From Clostridia bacterium (GTDB lineage: Bacteria; Bacillota; Clostridia; Oscillospirales; Acutalibacteraceae): 40,690 nt of DNA. The stretch covers positions 1-40,690 of the forward strand of contig JAFRXY010000105.1 in assembly GCA_017441385.1 (NCBI GenBank), given 5' to 3'. The notes below the pieces were generated by a model. It saw only the letters and a list, made by a program, of their open reading frames with translations, ran no database searches and had not been told where the DNA came from. Of this stretch, positions 14,862 through 25,135 are shown piece after piece (within the stretch, counting starts at the first letter, position 1; every line of letters begins with the position of its first letter). The translations under genes were made by a program, and so were the position numbers.

Positions 14862-14890
14862 TTGATTTTTGCTTTTCCGTGTGGTAAGAT
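14862..14890 (+). promoter_or_regulatory. Promoter and possible autoregulatory leader of rpmE
   Basis: TTGATT (14862-14867), a 17-base spacer and TAAGAT (14885-14890). The following leader (to 14972) contains GACGG/CCGTC and CAGCCG/CGGCTG pairings that could form an L31 autoregulatory structure; this is suggestive only. Confidence 0.55.
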
Positions 14891-14972
14891 AGTTTGGTAA
14901 ATCTATTGGACGGCAGCCGTCAATTTACTATTCCAAAGCGGCTGTACGGGATTTTTGAAAGAGGTGACAACC

Positions 14973-15173
14973 ATGCAGGAGAAGATGCATCCCACATACG
15001 AGGATACAACCATTACATGCGCTTGCGGCAATGTCATTCACACACGTTCCACCAAAAAGGATATCCGTGTTGAAATTTGTTCCAAATGTCATCCGTTCTT
15101 TACGGGCAAGCAGAAGTTGGTTGATACAGGCGGACGTGTTGACAGATTCAAGAAGCGCTTCGGTCTTAAGTAA
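14973..15173 (+). CDS. rpmE: 50S ribosomal protein L31, zinc-binding type
   Basis: A 66-residue L31. The start [12 protein letters not shown] is chosen because GAGGTGA precedes the ATG at 14973. CACGN near residue 17 and [12 protein letters not shown] provide the Cys set of the zinc-containing (C+) form. [16 protein letters not shown] is the conserved C terminus. It is monocistronic, with its own promoter and terminator. Confidence 0.95.
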   Translation: MQEKMHPTYEDTTITCACGNVIHTRSTKKDIRVEICSKCHPFFTGKQKLVDTGGRVDRFKKRFGLK

Positions 15174-15220
15174 GCGGCTTTTATATCGTCAAATCCCTAT
15201 TTCTTCGTAAAACAGAATCA

Positions 15221-15262
15221 GCGGCTCCCGGGTCTTACTATCAGACGCGGGAGCCGCTTTTT
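15221..15262 (+). terminator. Terminator of rpmE
   Basis: GCGGCTCCCG (15221-15230) pairs with CGGGAGCCGC (15248-15257), then TTTTT. Perfect 10-bp stem. Confidence 0.9.
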
Positions 15263-15282
15263 GCATTGCTTTATCAATCGGA

Positions 15283-16386
15283 TTACCAGTCGTGATGAAC
15301 CGCGTAGCTGTCAAGCTGTAAGCCTTCCATACTGTAGCCCTGAGAATAGATATATTCAATGATCATCGGCAGAGCCTCCACCGTGGTTCTCTTTGACTCA
15401 CCCGCGTCGTGCATCAGAATATCAGGCTTGCGGTATTTGGTAAGGTCTTTTTTTACATTTTCCAGCAGCTTATCCGGATCAAGGTTGTAGTGCTCCGCGT
15501 CACAACTGTCGACATTCCAGTCATGGTAAGTGTACCCTCTGGCAATCACACTCTTTTTCAGTTTATCCATAATTCCTTCGCAATAGTGCCGGCTGACGGT
15601 ATTGCTGGAGCCGCCCGGGAATCGGATGATCCTTGAACGCGTTCCGGTCAGGCGATAGATATAATTCTGAATACGTTCTATTTCGTTAAAGAAGGCGGTT
15701 TCACTGCGGTATATTTTATCATATTTATGCGTGTAAGTATGAAGCGCAATGGTATGACCTCTGTCCACGATCGCCTTGTAATCATCTTCCATTTCCTTGT
15801 GATAAATAACGAAAAACGTAGCCTTTGCATTGTAATAATCCAGCACGTCAAGAATATCTTTCGTATAGATCGACGGCCCGTCGTCAAATGTCAGATAAGC
15901 CACATAACCTTCCTTGTGAGGGGTAAAATTAATATAATGGTCGTTGGGCAGTTCAAGGTGAAACTCCTCCTGTTCTTCCGAAACAACCGGCTCAGAAGAA
16001 ACCGGTTCAGAGGAAGAATCCCCGCCGTCATGGGTATCTTCTTCGAGGTCGGCGGAAGAAAGGCCGTCGGTCAATGACGTCATAGCTTCTTCGGATTCAT
16101 TGAGCGCGGTATCGGTCTTTTTGATTTCTGCTTCCTTTCTGATGTGGAGATCAGAAGCGCTGACCATTCTGTATTTCAGACCGGAATCCTCTACAACCCG
16201 CGATTTTCTTACATTCACCTGATTTTTGGAAACATCGCTCGCGGAAACACTTCCGCTGAAGGTAATCTGCATCACGTTTTCCCGCACGCTGACCAGTGAT
16301 ACCGAAAGACACCCCAGCATAAAAGCAACGATCAGCACTATCGGAATGTAAAATGAAAAACCGGAATCCTGTTTTTTATTTGCCAA
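15283..16386 (-). CDS. Membrane-anchored polysaccharide deacetylase (acidic linker)
   Basis: A 367-residue NodB-type carbohydrate esterase 4 that removes acetyl groups from cell-wall or surface polysaccharide. An N-terminal membrane anchor (about 12-34) is followed by a Glu/Ser/Asp-rich linker (95-145) and the catalytic domain with TFDDGP (about 166-171), HTYTH (216-220), RFPGGSSNT and the late LMHD. TTG at 16386 is taken as start because AAGAAGGG lies just upstream; an in-frame extension to 16437 has no ribosome site. The next gene upstream on the strand is a close paralog, suggesting tandem duplication. Confidence 0.85.
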   Translation of the reverse strand: MANKKQDSGFSFYIPIVLIVAFMLGCLSVSLVSVRENVMQITFSGSVSASDVSKNQVNVRKSRVVEDSGLKYRMVSASDLHIRKEAEIKKTDTALNESEEAMTSLTDGLSSADLEEDTHDGGDSSSEPVSSEPVVSEEQEEFHLELPNDHYINFTPHKEGYVAYLTFDDGPSIYTKDILDVLDYYNAKATFFVIYHKEMEDDYKAIVDRGHTIALHTYTHKYDKIYRSETAFFNEIERIQNYIYRLTGTRSRIIRFPGGSSNTVSRHYCEGIMDKLKKSVIARGYTYHDWNVDSCDAEHYNLDPDKLLENVKKDLTKYRKPDILMHDAGESKRTTVEALPMIIEYIYSQGYSMEGLQLDSYAVHHDW

Positions 16387-16494
16387 ATGTAACCCTTCTT
16401 TCAAGATAATCAGATTGCAGACAGAACACAGCCTCAACTATATGCTTCTATGATTCTGCAACCGTTATTCGTAATAATTTTTCCCTTTCGGCTG

Positions 16495-17541
16495 TCACCA
16501 AGTATGCTGTATGACTTCCGAATCAACCGTGAGCGGCTCTATTTGATAGCCTTGCGCCTGAACAGCCTCGATAATTCTGGGAAGTGCCTCAACGGTAGTC
16601 GTCTTGGATTTGCCGGTATCGTGCATCAGAATATTCACGACAGGCTTCTTTTTCTTTAATCCTGCCTCGACTTTCTCCACCAGCAAATCCGGATCGCGGT
16701 TGATGCCGCTGGCGTCGGTGCTGTCAATATTCCAGTCGTGGAAGATATATCCGTTGTCCGTCACCGACTGCTTAAGCGTTTTCATGATGGTCTTGTTGTA
16801 CTTTCTGCTGACGGTATTGCTCGAACCGCCCGGGAACCGGATAATGTTGGAATCCACGCCTGTAACTTTTTCCACATAATCGTGTATCTTGTTGAGATCC
16901 TCATAGTACCCCTTCTCGGTTCTGTAAATCTTGCTGTAACTGTGGGTGTAGCTGTGCAGTGCGATGGTATGTCCCCGGTTCACGATGGCCTTGTATTTTT
17001 TCTCCATGTTCTTGTGATAAATGACAAAGAACGTCGCCTTCACTTCATACTGATCGAGAATATCCAGCAGCTTTTCGGTATTGATGGAAGGGCCGTCATC
17101 GAAGGTCAGATAGGCAACCTTTTCATCGCTGTTTCTGATTCTATTCGTCGTGGTTATCGTTTTTCTTGTCGTGGTTGCTGTGGCGGCCGTGGTTCGGGAC
17201 GTCGTTTTTCTGGTTGCTTTTGTGGTATCCGCCGCTTTGGAAGTTGCCGCGACGGTGGTGGCACTTTCTTCCTCTGTGATTGATTCGGAAGCGGGAGCCG
17301 CGGTCGTAGTCAAGGTTGAATTTTTGGTTATCACATAATACTTGACGCCGTTTTTCCCATCCGTTTCGATAAAATCATAGTCTGTCGGCAACATGCTGTC
17401 ATATGCCCTGCCATTTCCTACGGTAAAGCTGCTTACCAATTCCGATGATGTGGCGAATATTCCCACAGATACAATTGCTGCCAGTACCACGAAAATGACA
17501 ATAATCGAAACAGATACACGCCTTCCGTTTTTCTTTTTCAT
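16495..17541 (-). CDS. Membrane-anchored polysaccharide deacetylase (Thr-rich linker)
   Basis: A 348-residue paralog of the neighbouring deacetylase. It has an N-terminal transmembrane anchor (about 9-30), a linker at 74-133 made mostly of Thr, Ala and Ser, and a NodB domain with TFDDGP (146-151), HSYTH (196-200), RFPGGSSNTVSR and ILMHDTGKSKTT. The catalytic domains of the pair are very similar while the linkers are unrelated, so the domains duplicated or converted more recently than the anchors. The Thr-rich linker is a likely wall-spanning, possibly glycosylated segment (inference). Confidence 0.88.
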   Translation of the reverse strand: MKKKNGRRVSVSIIVIFVVLAAIVSVGIFATSSELVSSFTVGNGRAYDSMLPTDYDFIETDGKNGVKYYVITKNSTLTTTAAPASESITEEESATTVAATSKAADTTKATRKTTSRTTAATATTTRKTITTTNRIRNSDEKVAYLTFDDGPSINTEKLLDILDQYEVKATFFVIYHKNMEKKYKAIVNRGHTIALHSYTHSYSKIYRTEKGYYEDLNKIHDYVEKVTGVDSNIIRFPGGSSNTVSRKYNKTIMKTLKQSVTDNGYIFHDWNIDSTDASGINRDPDLLVEKVEAGLKKKKPVVNILMHDTGKSKTTTVEALPRIIEAVQAQGYQIEPLTVDSEVIQHTW

Positions 17542-17591
17542 AACCTCACTTCATTTCTCCCCTGTTGTATTGTAATCCGAAAATCCTTTAT

Positions 17592-19325
17592 CTATGCCCA
17601 GAACACAAAGATGTTCCAGTAAAGGACATTCACCAAGGTAATGATCATTCCGCAAAGGGTCATGATCCTCACGAATTTTGTTCCTTTTTTCATGGAAGCG
17701 CCGTTCCTGCTCAGTCCGACAATTCCAACAACCGCCAAAGCCGTCAGCACCACAGCCAGCCCCGCGATCACGGCAAATCCCCAGAAATAGGCGTCGGACG
17801 GACGGTAGGTCAGACCGCTGTAGACAATGTAGGCAGCCATTCCGACAATCGCCAGCCTGAGCAGCATGGCGATGGCAGCCCATCTTCCCATAGGTCGGCT
17901 TTCACCCCGCCTGAGCCGGCAGATCAGCATGACGATCAGCATGACCGGCGCCATCACAACGGATATGGCCCACAAACCCACAATTCCCAGTTCATAGAAT
18001 ACCTGCCACGTCGGTACGCTGAGACAATCCCCGTAAGGCGCTCTGACGACGCCGCTTTCTTTATCCCAGATCCAGAATTCCTGTCTGTCTTCCTCATCAT
18101 AGCGTAAAGGCGCAATGCTGTAGAGCTTGATAGGGCCGGTGAATACTGAACGCGCCGATTTGTAAAGTCCTGTGGGAAGCTCGCGCTTTTCACCGAAGTA
18201 ATCCGATTCGTCAAACTTCCCGAAAAGCAGCTCCGGCATCCTGCAATTGTATATTTCCTCCCCCGACTGATTGGTCATGACCGCCATGCCGATATTTTCC
18301 TCCGGCGAAAGAAGAATGTACGCCGAGCAGCCGGCGGTATTTCCTCCGTGACCGTAGACCGGCTTCCCGTAGGGGATCATCCACATTCCGTGGCAGTTGC
18401 GCGGAATGTCGGTTCCTTCATAGCAGGAGGTGGGTCTGAACAGCAGGTCGTGCGTTTCCGGCTTGGCAAAGAGCACGCTCTCCCGGTTGAGCAGCGCCTG
18501 CGCGAAAATAAGGTAATCGCCGATGGTGGACACGCAGCTTCCCGCCGGGTAAATCGGAACGTAATACCGCGAAGGTTCCAGCCGCTGGCAGTCGGTGGTA
18601 TAGCACACCAGCCTGTCCCATGCCTCGCGGACGAAGGGATTGTCGGAATAGTCCGGCTTGAGCGACGTGCGCTTCATTCCCAGCGGAGAGAAGATATGGG
18701 CGTTGACGTACTCATAGAACGGCTGTCCGGCGATACATTCCACAATATATCCGGCAAGCGCAACACCCCAGTTGGAATAGGCCGTGACGCTGCCCGGTTC
18801 AAACACCTGCTCCGGCTGACGGTGGGAAAGCAGCTCGCCCAGCGCCATCATTTCTTCTTCATCGGTGGAAAGGAAAACGTCCCACAGCATTTCCTGAAAT
18901 CCCGCGCTGTGATTCATCAGGTGGGTCATTGTCACCGGCTTGTCAAAGCGGAGGTTTTTCAGGAAGCCTTCGGGAAGATACTGCCGCACATCGGCGTCGA
19001 GGTCGATCTTCCCCTGCTCGTAAAGCTGCATGACGCTTGTCCAGACAAGCAGCTTGGTGGTGGAACCCCATTCAAAGACGGACTGTGAATCGGTCTTTAC
19101 GCCCTGCTCCCTATCGGTATATCCGAAGCAGCCGGTGTAAAGCTCCTTCTCACTGTCGAACACCGTCACGGCCATTCCAGCGGTGGTATCGGCGTGCTCG
19201 GATACATATGACTCGATTCTTTCCCCGATGTTTTCGGTTTGCTCGGCGGCAAAGACATTCACGGCTCCGAAGCAGAGCCAGAGCGCCAGCAAAAAGGCGA
19301 CGGATAGGCGTGTTCTGGTTTTCAT
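17592..19325 (-). CDS. Beta-lactamase-related serine hydrolase with C-terminal membrane region
   Basis: A 577-residue exported protein of the penicillin-binding-protein/class C beta-lactamase fold (often named serine hydrolase). The signal peptide is residues 1-27. Catalytic motifs are STTK (S88-K91), YSN (Y183-N185) and GHGG near residue 345, in place of KTG. The last 145 residues contain about four hydrophobic segments, so the enzyme domain is anchored outside the membrane. The ATG at 19325 follows GGAGG; the extension to 19406 has no support. It may act as a peptidase or esterase on wall material; resistance function is not implied. Confidence 0.85.
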   Translation of the reverse strand: MKTRTRLSVAFLLALWLCFGAVNVFAAEQTENIGERIESYVSEHADTTAGMAVTVFDSEKELYTGCFGYTDREQGVKTDSQSVFEWGSTTKLLVWTSVMQLYEQGKIDLDADVRQYLPEGFLKNLRFDKPVTMTHLMNHSAGFQEMLWDVFLSTDEEEMMALGELLSHRQPEQVFEPGSVTAYSNWGVALAGYIVECIAGQPFYEYVNAHIFSPLGMKRTSLKPDYSDNPFVREAWDRLVCYTTDCQRLEPSRYYVPIYPAGSCVSTIGDYLIFAQALLNRESVLFAKPETHDLLFRPTSCYEGTDIPRNCHGMWMIPYGKPVYGHGGNTAGCSAYILLSPEENIGMAVMTNQSGEEIYNCRMPELLFGKFDESDYFGEKRELPTGLYKSARSVFTGPIKLYSIAPLRYDEEDRQEFWIWDKESGVVRAPYGDCLSVPTWQVFYELGIVGLWAISVVMAPVMLIVMLICRLRRGESRPMGRWAAIAMLLRLAIVGMAAYIVYSGLTYRPSDAYFWGFAVIAGLAVVLTALAVVGIVGLSRNGASMKKGTKFVRIMTLCGMIITLVNVLYWNIFVFWA

Positions 19326-19412
19326 GGCGGTTCCTCCGATCTGAGTGTCCCACAAATAATGATACTCCCTTTTTATTCTACCATCATTCTGTGATGAAGT
19401 CAACAACCATCC

Positions 19413-19454
19413 AAAAAAAGCGCCGCCTTTTTGATAAAAAAAGCAGCGCTTTTT
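19413..19454. terminator. Terminator after hisF
   Basis: A/G-rich and C/T-rich arms (AAAAAGC.. with GCGCTTTTT) around 19413-19454; T-runs occur in both directions, so it can end hisF transcripts on the minus strand. Confidence 0.65.
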
Positions 19455-19465
19455 ATACGAAAAAA

Positions 19466-20227
<762 letters not shown>

Positions 20228-20242
20228 TTTTCCGTCCTCCCG

Positions 20243-20851
20243 TTATAGCAATTCTACGAAATTGTTCAGTATCTGCAAGCCGACGCTGCCGCTCTTTTCC
20301 GGATGGAACTGCGTGGCAAAGACGTTGTCCTTCCAGACCGCCGCATGGAAGGGGATTCCGTAATCCGCGACGGCGCTCACGATGCTTTCGTCTTCCGCCC
20401 TGAGATAATAGCTGTGCACGAAATAGACATAGGGCTGCTCCGAAAGCCCCCTGAAAAGCGGACACTCGCGGTCATAAGAGACGGAATTCCAACCGATGTG
20501 GGGGATTTTCAGCCCCCTGTCAGCCGGAAAGCGCCTGACGCTGCCGGGGAATAATGCAAGTCCCTCCGCTTCCGGCGATTCCTCGCTGGACGAAAAGAGC
20601 ACCTGCAGGCCGAGACAGATACCCAGAAAGGGCTTTCCGCTTGCCGCGAATTCCTTCACCGCTCCGACAAGTCCGCTTGCCGCGAGATGCTCCATGGCGT
20701 CCCCGAAGGAGCCGACTCCCGGCAGGATCGCCCCGTCCGCCGCCGAAATAACCGACGCGTCGGAGGTCACGACATTCCCGCATCCGATGTGGTCGAGCGC
20801 CTTCTGCACGCTGAGAATATTGCCCGCGCCGTAATCAATAATTGCCACCAT
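20243..20851 (-). CDS. hisH: Imidazole glycerol phosphate synthase, glutaminase subunit
   Basis: A 202-residue class I glutamine amidotransferase that supplies ammonia to HisF. The nucleophile is C79 in LGICLGLQ; the His-Glu pair is in TQFHPEKSG near the C terminus. The N terminus [11 protein letters not shown] is typical. It is the first gene of a two-gene hisH-hisF unit. Confidence 0.93.
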   Translation of the reverse strand: MVAIIDYGAGNILSVQKALDHIGCGNVVTSDASVISAADGAILPGVGSFGDAMEHLAASGLVGAVKEFAASGKPFLGICLGLQVLFSSSEESPEAEGLALFPGSVRRFPADRGLKIPHIGWNSVSYDRECPLFRGLSEQPYVYFVHSYYLRAEDESIVSAVADYGIPFHAAVWKDNVFATQFHPEKSGSVGLQILNNFVELL

Positions 20852-20890
20852 AGTATCATCGCCCTTTGCTGTTCATTCAGGAATGAATCT

Positions 20891-20919
20891 ATTGTACCAT
20901 CTGCATGAAAAGAATGCAA
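20891..20919 (-). promoter_or_regulatory. Promoter of hisHF
   Basis: On the minus strand TTGCAT (20919-20914), a 17-base spacer and TACAAT (20896-20891). Confidence 0.65.
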
Positions 20920-20970
20920 GAGGGAAAATTCGCTTTATTATATTATCACGCTAATTCTTTAAAGTAAAAT

Positions 20971-21020
20971 AAAAAAAGATATACGCACGGACAGTTCCTT
21001 GTGGAATCTGCCCGTGCGCA
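20971..21020 (-). terminator. Terminator of the glycerophosphotransferase operon
   Basis: On the minus strand TGCGCACGGGCAG (21020-21008) pairs with CTGTCCGTGCGTA (20994-20982), then a T7 run at 20977-20971. Confidence 0.85.
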
Positions 21021-21053
21021 TCACAAAAAGGAGAAACAAAAAAACGAGTAGTC

Positions 21054-22667
21054 TTAAAGAATAATATTGTCGATCACCTTGTCGGCGGCAAGCCCTTCGG
21101 TCTGGTCGAAGTTTTCCCTGACAAAGCGATACAGCCGCTCCGTCTCGAAGTCGCCCTTGCGGATGGCTTCAAGAAGTTCATCCGTCGTGCGGCAAACCTT
21201 GCCGGGGGCGTGACGGTCGAGTGTGCGGTGGAGTCCCCGCATCAGCTCGTATTCCTCCTTGTCAAAAGCAAAGAAGATCATGGGCTTGCGGTGGAGCGAA
21301 AATTCATAGATATTGGACGAATAGTCTGTGATCAGTATATCGGTGACGTAAAACAATTCATTGATGTCGGGATAGGCCGAAAAATCAATGATCCGCCCCG
21401 CGTACTCCGGGGCAATTTCCACCGGTTTCATGATAAAGGGATGCTGCTTGATGACGAAAAGGTATTCGTCCCCGCAGAAATCGTATATTTTGTCCCAGTC
21501 GAGCATTTCGTAGGGATAATAGGCGGTTCTCTGACTTGGCCCGCGGAAGGTGGGCGCGAAGAGAATGATCTTCCTCCCCCGCCAGTCGGGATTCTTGTCG
21601 TAGAAATCCCGGCGGAAGGCTGCCACCTTTTTTGCGTCAAGGTAATTGTCCAGCCGCATCAGACCGTAAGGAAGGCAGCGTTCGCGGTCAATGCCGAACA
21701 CCTCCGCATAGACTTCCCGCAGGAATTCACCCCCCACGATAGCGTAATCCAGCTGCCGATAGCAGCAGCGCCATGGGTTCGGGGTGCCCTTCTTGCCGAA
21801 GCGGGCGTACCCCACCGCCTTGAAGCCGACGCCGGCGTGCCACACCTGCACAAGGGTAGTCTTGGGGTTGAGCTTCACGTTATTGAAGAAGGTGGAGTAA
21901 TCGTCCACAAAGATATAATCCTGTCTGGCGGTAATAAACGCCAGTCGCAGCCAGACCCAGAGAATTTTGAAATTGCTGTCGTCCTCGAGGGTTTTCAAAA
22001 ACCAATAGGACATCTTAAGCCGCTTTTTATCAAGCCCGCGCTGCTTAATGCGGTCGTCGAGAGCCTTGAGATTCCCGCTCATCGGACAGCGGGATTCCGA
22101 CATAAGCAGCACGCGGGTGCCGTTCTTGGGAGTGATGTGCGAAACAATCTGATAAATGACATTGATGCCGTTTTCAAGGAAATAAATCAGTTTCTTGACA
22201 AACCGTTTTTTCAGCTTCGGAGCCTCCACCTTGAATTTGCGTTTGCGGATATTGTCGTTGCGCACCATATATGTAAAGGTCATCTCAAAGATCAGTTCGC
22301 CGTTCTCCCTGACAGGAACAAAGGTGAATACGCAGGCATAGCAGGTGCCGGCATAGCGGTAAACCTTGTCCATCCCGTTCAGACAGTAGCCGACGTCCAT
22401 GCTGATGGGAAGAAATTTCCATTCTCCCCCGTCTTCGCGGAATTTCAGATACCACACCCCGTTGGAAAGCATCTTCGCGCCGCCGATATTGGTGATGTTG
22501 ACCGTCAGCTCACCGGTTTCGGGGTCAAAATAATCCATCGGGTAGACCCTGCGGGAATTTTTATCGGCAATCGCGAACTGAATTCCTTCCCTGTCACCTT
22601 CAAGACCGGCTTTGAGATAGATATTGTCCCAGCGGAGGGTTTTTATAATAATCGTTGACTCTTCCAT
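21054..22667 (-). CDS. CDP-glycerol glycerophosphotransferase-family protein
   Basis: A 537-residue enzyme of the TagF/TarF family, which transfers glycerol phosphate (or ribitol phosphate) from CDP-activated donors to teichoic-acid or related polymers at the inner membrane face. The catalytic half (about 210-530) shows VQVWHAGVGFKAVG with the conserved His, APTFRG, IKQHPF and TDYSSNIYEF. The first 170 residues form an extra beta-rich domain. It starts 8 bases after the previous gene on the strand, with only a weak ribosome site, so it is probably translationally coupled. Confidence 0.88.
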   Translation of the reverse strand: MEESTIIIKTLRWDNIYLKAGLEGDREGIQFAIADKNSRRVYPMDYFDPETGELTVNITNIGGAKMLSNGVWYLKFREDGGEWKFLPISMDVGYCLNGMDKVYRYAGTCYACVFTFVPVRENGELIFEMTFTYMVRNDNIRKRKFKVEAPKLKKRFVKKLIYFLENGINVIYQIVSHITPKNGTRVLLMSESRCPMSGNLKALDDRIKQRGLDKKRLKMSYWFLKTLEDDSNFKILWVWLRLAFITARQDYIFVDDYSTFFNNVKLNPKTTLVQVWHAGVGFKAVGYARFGKKGTPNPWRCCYRQLDYAIVGGEFLREVYAEVFGIDRERCLPYGLMRLDNYLDAKKVAAFRRDFYDKNPDWRGRKIILFAPTFRGPSQRTAYYPYEMLDWDKIYDFCGDEYLFVIKQHPFIMKPVEIAPEYAGRIIDFSAYPDINELFYVTDILITDYSSNIYEFSLHRKPMIFFAFDKEEYELMRGLHRTLDRHAPGKVCRTTDELLEAIRKGDFETERLYRFVRENFDQTEGLAADKVIDNIIL

Positions 22668-22675
22668 TATAATCT

Positions 22676-24022
22676 TTATTTTGACTCGGTATCAAGCGAA
22701 CAGATGAAATCCACTATGCGCTCCGCAGCGTGTCCGTCCTCATAGCAGCCCTTTTCGTCAAGGAAATCCCTGACAGCCTTGGCGTAGGCGGCTTCATCAA
22801 AATCCATGATATTCTGCGAGAGCGTTTTGTCGTTCTCGGCGATGGAGAAGGGAGTCTGGTCGAGCGGATAGAAGAAGCCTCTGGAATTGATGTACTGCTT
22901 GATGTCGCGGGCATAGATGAAGGCGGGAGCGCCTTTGAGTACGAAATCAAAAATCCAGCTGGAGTAATCGGTAATTCCCACGTCGGCGGCCGCAATCAGC
23001 TCCTGCATATCAATGTAGTCGCTGGCGTCGATGATGGAATCGCGGTTGGCAAACATATGACGCAGCTCGCTGTTGTGGCGGTTGTGCATATGCGCCTTGA
23101 CAATGACCTTCCACTCGCCGCCGAATTTCTTTTCCAGTGTGTCTTTCAGCTGCATGCAGTCAATCTTGATGGCGCTCACATCGGACTTGTTATCGCGGAA
23201 AGTAGGCGCGTAAAGCACCGTTTTCACTTCCGGATCGATATGGTAAAACTGATATACCTTGTCGCGCAGCTGCTTCATCTTCTCTTGGTCAAACAGAATG
23301 TCATTTCTCGGATGACCGAATTTGAGCTGGGGCACGTCCGGCCAGAAGGAGGTGTGGAACACACCCTCTTCAAAGACACTGTCGGTGACAAAATAATCGA
23401 TGAAGCCGGCCGATTTTCTGGCCAGATTAATCCAGCGCTTCTCGCCGCCAAGCCGCTTGATACCCAGTGAACCGTGCCACAGGTCGATATAGACCTGCTC
23501 CGGCTTTTTGGGAATCTTTTTCCAGATGCAGTTGAGCGCGTTATCAATCCAGAATTTCGCTGTTCCCAGCGCGAAATAGCTTGCCAGCGAACCCCTGAGC
23601 ACCAGCTTGACGCCTGCCGGAATACCGTATTTTTCCCTATGATAGAACACGTCGGCATTCACGAGAAAAATCAGCTCATAATCCAGTCCCCGCCTGAGTA
23701 TCTCGTCCGCGACATATTTGCAGTTGCAGGTATAGCAATTCTGAAAGGTGCCGAAGACAATGCGGTTGGGGACGACCTTCATGTCCTTCATCAGCTTGCG
23801 ACGTTTGCGTGCGCCGATGGCTTCGTCACGGTCAATGAAGAACTGATTGACCGGATCGAAAAACTGAACGATTTTATCATGAATGGACTTTTTCGTCTTT
23901 CTCATGAAATTGCCTTCCGCTATGGCGGTGACAAGAATGGCCTTCCTGCCGTGTTTGATGAGTGTTATCTGCTGGGTTTCTTCGTCATATGCTTCGGTAA
24001 ACAGCTCTTTGTCTTTACCCAT
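22676..24022 (-). CDS. CDP-glycerol glycerophosphotransferase-family protein
   Basis: A 448-residue second member of the TagF/TarF family, divergent from its neighbour. Visible: YIDLWHGSLGIKRLG, YAPTFRDN, VIVKAHMHNRHN and GITDYSSWIFDF, all family catalytic or donor-binding motifs. There is a short N-terminal extension of about 60 residues. GTGAGG lies upstream of the ATG. With the upstream cytidylyltransferase and the downstream paralog it makes a three-gene leftward operon for a polyol-phosphate surface polymer (inference). Confidence 0.88.
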   Translation of the reverse strand: MGKDKELFTEAYDEETQQITLIKHGRKAILVTAIAEGNFMRKTKKSIHDKIVQFFDPVNQFFIDRDEAIGARKRRKLMKDMKVVPNRIVFGTFQNCYTCNCKYVADEILRRGLDYELIFLVNADVFYHREKYGIPAGVKLVLRGSLASYFALGTAKFWIDNALNCIWKKIPKKPEQVYIDLWHGSLGIKRLGGEKRWINLARKSAGFIDYFVTDSVFEEGVFHTSFWPDVPQLKFGHPRNDILFDQEKMKQLRDKVYQFYHIDPEVKTVLYAPTFRDNKSDVSAIKIDCMQLKDTLEKKFGGEWKVIVKAHMHNRHNSELRHMFANRDSIIDASDYIDMQELIAAADVGITDYSSWIFDFVLKGAPAFIYARDIKQYINSRGFFYPLDQTPFSIAENDKTLSQNIMDFDEAAYAKAVRDFLDEKGCYEDGHAAERIVDFICSLDTESK

Positions 24023-24083
24023 GTTAAAACCTCACGTCATAATAAAATAATACAGCTCTGCCTTACCGGCAGACAACGAATTA

Positions 24084-24845
24084 TTATTTTTTCAGATTGC
24101 GGACAACTTCCTTCTCACCGAAGCCAAAAATCTGCTCGACCTCGTGATACTGCACCAGTCCGTGGAAGATATAGAGATCCTCCGGCGTAGTGACCTTGAC
24201 GTTGCCCCTGTTGCCCTGCACCATCACGACGTCATGACCTAGTTTTTTCATCAGGGTGCATGTATCAATAATGCCCTTGTAGTCAGGGTTGACCTTCCGC
24301 ATTTCCTCGTGCGCCGCTATCACATCTTTGAGATAGAAGCACTGGGGGGCCTGCGCGGTGAAGAATTTATCACGCGACGGCACTTCCTCAATGGTCTTGC
24401 CGTCGGTGCTGATGACCGGCGTTTCAAACAGAGGCGTACAGGTAACGGCGGAACCGTGCTGTCTGACACATTCGATGTCCTCGCTGATCACCGCCGAGGT
24501 GATATGCGGACGCACGCCGTCGTGAATCAGTACGATGTCGTCCCCGTCGTTTTCATCATAGGCCAGCTTCAATGCCTTATAAATGGAATCCTGACCTGTG
24601 GTGCCGCCGGGTACAATGCCGGCCACCTTCCTGATGAGATTCTTCTCTATCAGCCTTTTCAGGTACTTGATATATTCCTCCTTGCAGGCAATGTAAATCT
24701 TGTCGATCATGTCGTGTTCCTCAAACAGGTCGAGGGTGTGAATGATAATCGGCTTGCCCGCCACTTCCAGAAACTGCTTGGGCATGCCGGAACCCATACG
24801 CGCGCCGCTGCCTCCGGCGAAGATAATGGCTATATTCTTACTCAT
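24084..24845 (-). CDS. IspD/TarI-family cytidylyltransferase
   Basis: A 253-residue nucleotidyltransferase that uses CTP to activate a polyol or methylerythritol phosphate. The signature IIFAGGSGARMG opens the Rossmann-like domain, followed by PKQF, LIHDGVRP and TAQAPQCF. The start MSKNIAIIF (24845) is preferred; a 32-residue extension to 24941 has no family match. Sequence alone does not separate IspD (isoprenoid) from TarI (ribitol-5-phosphate), but its position in front of two glycerophosphotransferase-type genes favours a TarI-like or CDP-glycerol-type role (inference). No TarJ reductase is adjacent. Confidence 0.85.
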   Translation of the reverse strand: MSKNIAIIFAGGSGARMGSGMPKQFLEVAGKPIIIHTLDLFEEHDMIDKIYIACKEEYIKYLKRLIEKNLIRKVAGIVPGGTTGQDSIYKALKLAYDENDGDDIVLIHDGVRPHITSAVISEDIECVRQHGSAVTCTPLFETPVISTDGKTIEEVPSRDKFFTAQAPQCFYLKDVIAAHEEMRKVNPDYKGIIDTCTLMKKLGHDVVMVQGNRGNVKVTTPEDLYIFHGLVQYHEVEQIFGFGEKEVVRNLKK

Positions 24846-25047
24846 TTTTTCATTTTCCCTTCTGAATGTGACTATATTCCTTATGCTATCATTATTGTAC
24901 TTCTGAAATGTCCTAACCAAAAAACTGTTCTTCCGATTCACGCTTTATATCTTATATATTAAACCATACCCGCGCCGTTTTGTCAAATAAAAGTTTCTGA
25001 TTTGTTGATGATATTATTTTGAATTTTTTTATTCAGTTTTTTACAGG

Positions 25048-25089
25048 AAAAAAGAAGCATACGGCGTGAAATTCGCTGCCGTATGCTTC
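25048..25089 (-). terminator. Terminator of the kinase gene
   Basis: On the minus strand GAAGCATACGGC (25089-25078) pairs with GCCGTATGCTTC (25065-25054), perfect 12-bp stem, followed by TTTTTT. Confidence 0.9.
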
Positions 25090-25135
25090 CTTAATTACCT
25101 TATCACTACCGGCTGGGCCGGATTTTTTCAGACTG

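Noticed and set aside
17592-19325. True beta-lactamase
   Set aside because: GHGG replaces the KTG motif and a membrane region is fused at the C terminus; a peptidase or esterase is more likely.
21210-22658. Plus-strand frame of 482 codons opposite a glycerophosphotransferase gene
   Set aside because: Shadow frame; the opposite strand has complete family motifs.
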